NCBI GenBank assembly: GCA_025356335.1
Contig: JANXUF010000112.1
Span: 1 to 64,000, forward strand
Length of the DNA stretch: 64,000 nt
Direction of reading: 5' to 3'
From: Actinomycetes bacterium
GTDB taxonomy: Bacteria > Actinomycetota > Acidimicrobiia > Acidimicrobiales > Ilumatobacteraceae
The position numbers were made by a program, and so were the translations under genes. This document shows, in pieces, positions 62,253-64,000 of this stretch. Within the stretch, counting starts at the first letter, position 1, and each line of letters opens with the position of its first letter. The notes beneath the pieces were generated by a model. It did no database searches. It saw only the letters and a list, made by a program, of their open reading frames with translations, and was not told the origin of the DNA.

Positions 62253-63553
62253 TCGGCGGCGATCATCGCCGCGCCGACGGTGGCGTTCGTTCGTGCATCG
62301 ATGACGATGAAGCTACCGGTCCGGCGGTTGACCGCATACGCATCGATCGCCAGCGGGGCACTGAGCGTGAAACGGACGGTGCCGATTTCGTTCGACGCCA
62401 GCGAATCCGCCGGGCCATGTTCGAGTGTTGTGACGTCGAGGCGATCGTGGATCTCGCCGACCATCGCTTGGGCGACCGTCGACAGGTGTTTGACGATGTA
62501 CCGTCCTCCGCTCGTCAGCGGCTGGTCGCCCAGCCAAGCGACCGTCGCCGTCAACTCGGTGGTGACCTGCGGCGGCAGCACGACCGACGCGAGCACGGTG
62601 CCACGACCGATATCGAGTTGATCGGCGAGTTGCACCCGCACCGCCGGTGCCTCCCCCTCGACAGCCACGATGGTCGACGATCCACCCGATGGGAGCGCAA
62701 CGACCTGCTGACCCACCGAGACGGAGCCAGAGGCCAGTTGGCCGGCGTACCAACGCTTGCCGTCATCCGATTGAGCGTCTGGACGAACGACCCACTGGAT
62801 CGGCAGGCGGAGTGCGTCGTCGATCGTCGACGTCGTCGGGATCGGCAGGGTCTCGAGATGTTCGAGCAACGAGGGACCGTCGTACCATGGCATCGACGCC
62901 GAACGCGCCACGACGTTCGTACCGTCCAGCGCGCACAGCGGAATCGCTTGCACACTGTCGACGCCGAGGCGACTGGCGAGGGCAACGAATGCGGTGCGGA
63001 TTTCCTCGTAACGCTCCTGCGACCAGTCGACGAGGTCCATCTTGTTGACCGCCAGCACCAGGTGGCGGATGCCGAGCAGCGCCGACAGCGCCGTGTGCCG
63101 GTGCGACTGCTCGCGCAGCCCATGTCGGGCATCGACGAGGATCACGGCGACATCCGAAGTGGAGGCGCCGGTCACCATGTTGCGCGTGTACTGCACGTGG
63201 CCCGGCGTATCAGCGATGATGAACGAACGTTGCGGTGTCGAGAAATAGCGATAGGCGACGTCGATGGTGATGCCCTGTTCGCGCTCGGCACGCAGGCCGT
63301 CGGTCACGAGTGCGAGGTCGAGACCTTCTCCACCGCGGCGAGCCGTGGTCGTTGCCAGTGCCTCGATCACATCGTCGAACAACGACTTCGAGTCGTGGAG
63401 CAGACGTCCGATCAATGTCGATTTGCCGTCGTCGACGGAACCGGCGGTGGCGAAACGCAGCAGATCGGCCTCGACCACACCGTTGTCGACGTTCTTCGGC
63501 CCATTTGCCGCCAGAAGTGGCGGCTCGGTGGACTCAGTTTGGGGCGTTGGCAT
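62249..63553 (-). CDS. cysN: Sulfate adenylyltransferase subunit 1 (GTPase)
   Basis: GTP-hydrolysing subunit of ATP sulfurylase. It drives APS formation from sulfate and ATP with CysD. 434 aa. G1 TAGSVDDGKSTLIGRLLHDS, G2 GITIDVAYRYFSTP, G3 IIADTPGHVQYTRNMVTGAS, G4 LAVNKMDLVDWS. A beta-barrel domain follows (PIQWVVRPDAQSDDGKRWYA). No APS kinase (CysC) fusion is present at the C-terminus, unlike the mycobacterial CysNC. The ATG shares one base with the cysD stop (TGATG), and its end overlaps cobA. Confidence 0.95.
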   Translation of the reverse strand: MPTPQTESTEPPLLAANGPKNVDNGVVEADLLRFATAGSVDDGKSTLIGRLLHDSKSLFDDVIEALATTTARRGGEGLDLALVTDGLRAEREQGITIDVAYRYFSTPQRSFIIADTPGHVQYTRNMVTGASTSDVAVILVDARHGLREQSHRHTALSALLGIRHLVLAVNKMDLVDWSQERYEEIRTAFVALASRLGVDSVQAIPLCALDGTNVVARSASMPWYDGPSLLEHLETLPIPTTSTIDDALRLPIQWVVRPDAQSDDGKRWYAGQLASGSVSVGQQVVALPSGGSSTIVAVEGEAPAVRVQLADQLDIGRGTVLASVVLPPQVTTELTATVAWLGDQPLTSGGRYIVKHLSTVAQAMVGEIHDRLDVTTLEHGPADSLASNEIGTVRFTLSAPLAIDAYAVNRRTGSFIVIDARTNATVGAAMIAAE

Positions 63554-64000
63554 CAGAAGTAGCCTTCACGCTTGCGGTCTTCCATCGCCGCTTCGCTGAA
63601 GCGGTCGTCGGCACGGGTCGCGCCGCGTTCGGTGATGCGCGTGGTCTCGATCTCGGCGATCACGTCCCATGCGTTCGCCGCGTACGAACGGACGGCGCCG
63701 GTGCACGTCATGTCGCCGACCGTGCGATAGCGAACCGTCTCGAAGAACGGAACCTCACCGTTGCGCGGCGGTGTCCACTCCCCCGTCGCCAGCAGCATCG
63801 AGTCACGCTCGACGACTTCACGTTTGTGGCTGTAGTACATCTCCGGCAGATCCACGCCGTTGTCGGCGATGTAGTGCCAGATGTCGAGTTCCGTCCAATC
63901 GCTGAGCGGGAAGGCCCGCAGATGCTCGCCCGTCTTGATGCGAGCGTTGTAGATCTGCCACAACTCGGGACGCTGGTTGCGCGGATCCCATTGACCGAAG
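63553..64000 (-). CDS. cysD: Sulfate adenylyltransferase subunit 2, C-terminal part
   Basis: The adenylyltransferase subunit of ATP sulfurylase, partial: the 5' end lies beyond the right edge. The visible 149 or so residues include FGQWDPRNQRPELWQIYNAR, FPLSDWTELDIWHYI, VDLPEMYYSHKREVVERDSM and the family C-terminus RGATRADDRFSEAAMEDRKR with EGYF. These are highly conserved CysD blocks of the PAPS-reductase-like superfamily. First visible gene of the cysD-cysN-cobA operon. Confidence 0.96.
   Translation of the reverse strand, partial: FGQWDPRNQRPELWQIYNARIKTGEHLRAFPLSDWTELDIWHYIADNGVDLPEMYYSHKREVVERDSMLLATGEWTPPRNGEVPFFETVRYRTVGDMTCTGAVRSYAANAWDVIAEIETTRITERGATRADDRFSEAAMEDRKREGYF

Noticed and set aside
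60333-62621. 762-codon plus-strand frame across MFS, cobA and cysN
   Set aside because: It runs through three recognisable genes in other frames and is extremely Arg/His-rich.

Overview
The window reads as chromosomal DNA of a high-GC Gram-positive bacterium (Actinomycetota). Acidimicrobiia, Ilumatobacter-like, is my best guess. Signs for this are dense GC-rich coding with GTG/TTG starts, short Pro-rich DUF4190 membrane proteins, PPOX/F420-type flavoproteins, mitochondrial-type aconitase and NADP-isocitrate dehydrogenase, a ferritin-like acyl-ACP desaturase, a fatty acyl-CoA reductase fused to a HAD phosphatase, a HAD-acyltransferase fusion and an actinobacterial MobF relaxase. The class-level call is inference. 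No rRNA or CRISPR array is present, and there is one tRNA gene (tRNA-Val, CAC).

Layout. 0.1-4 kb: a GNAT acetyltransferase overlapping a frameshifted trpF, small lipoproteins and membrane proteins, and a Phd/RelE-type toxin-antitoxin pair with a leaderless promoter. 4.2-8.3 kb: a decayed mobilisable element (MobF relaxase-helicase split by a frameshift, plus two small DNA-binding proteins) on the 3' side of tRNA-Val at 8.8 kb, with no integrase visible. 8.9-22.4 kb: a pair of membrane proteins sharing a Cys-rich external domain (one carries a J domain), a 2-hydroxyacid dehydrogenase, an Lrp regulator with alanine dehydrogenase, a P450, a GNAT/MFS pair around a 20-bp perfect palindrome, divergent murF and ddl, a small kinase, an MDR oxidoreductase and a TetR regulator. 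22.4-28.8 kb: a same-strand run of acyl-CoA reductase/HAD fusion, zinc alcohol dehydrogenase, LarA-like DUF2088 protein and PlsC acyltransferase. This is the best candidate here for an undescribed (lipid) pathway, and it has two crisp operator-like palindromes.

28.9-45 kb: zinc-ribbon and LysM lipoproteins, the gltBD glutamate synthase operon with a repeat-like spacer, DUF4190, enoyl-CoA hydratase opposite a nitroreductase, a GntR regulator opposite aconitase, a second nitroreductase, an RHH-like antitoxin with a frameshifted MazF-like toxin, and a HAD-PlsC fusion. A cluster of G-loop hairpins lies before a LysR gene. 46-57 kb: a short carboxyltransferase, citrate synthase, PPOX proteins, an overlapping response regulator / sensor kinase / molybdopterin oxidoreductase operon, quinone oxidoreductase, isocitrate dehydrogenase and siroheme dehydrogenase. 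57-64 kb: desaturase, P1 peptidase, TetR with a drug-efflux MFS, and the sulfate assimilation operon cysD-cysN-cobA running off the right edge.

Functional links: three TCA enzymes (aconitase, citrate synthase, isocitrate dehydrogenase) are scattered over 16 kb. cysDN, cobA and the separate precorrin-2 dehydrogenase together supply sulfate activation and siroheme. murF and ddl share a divergent promoter region. Three genes (trpF, relaxase, MazF) are each broken by a single-base indel, which may be real decay or assembly error. Many intergenic stretches and one kinase gene carry short perfect tandem repeats (9-19 bp periods), and three loci share palindromic elements with CGAGT/ACTCG arms.
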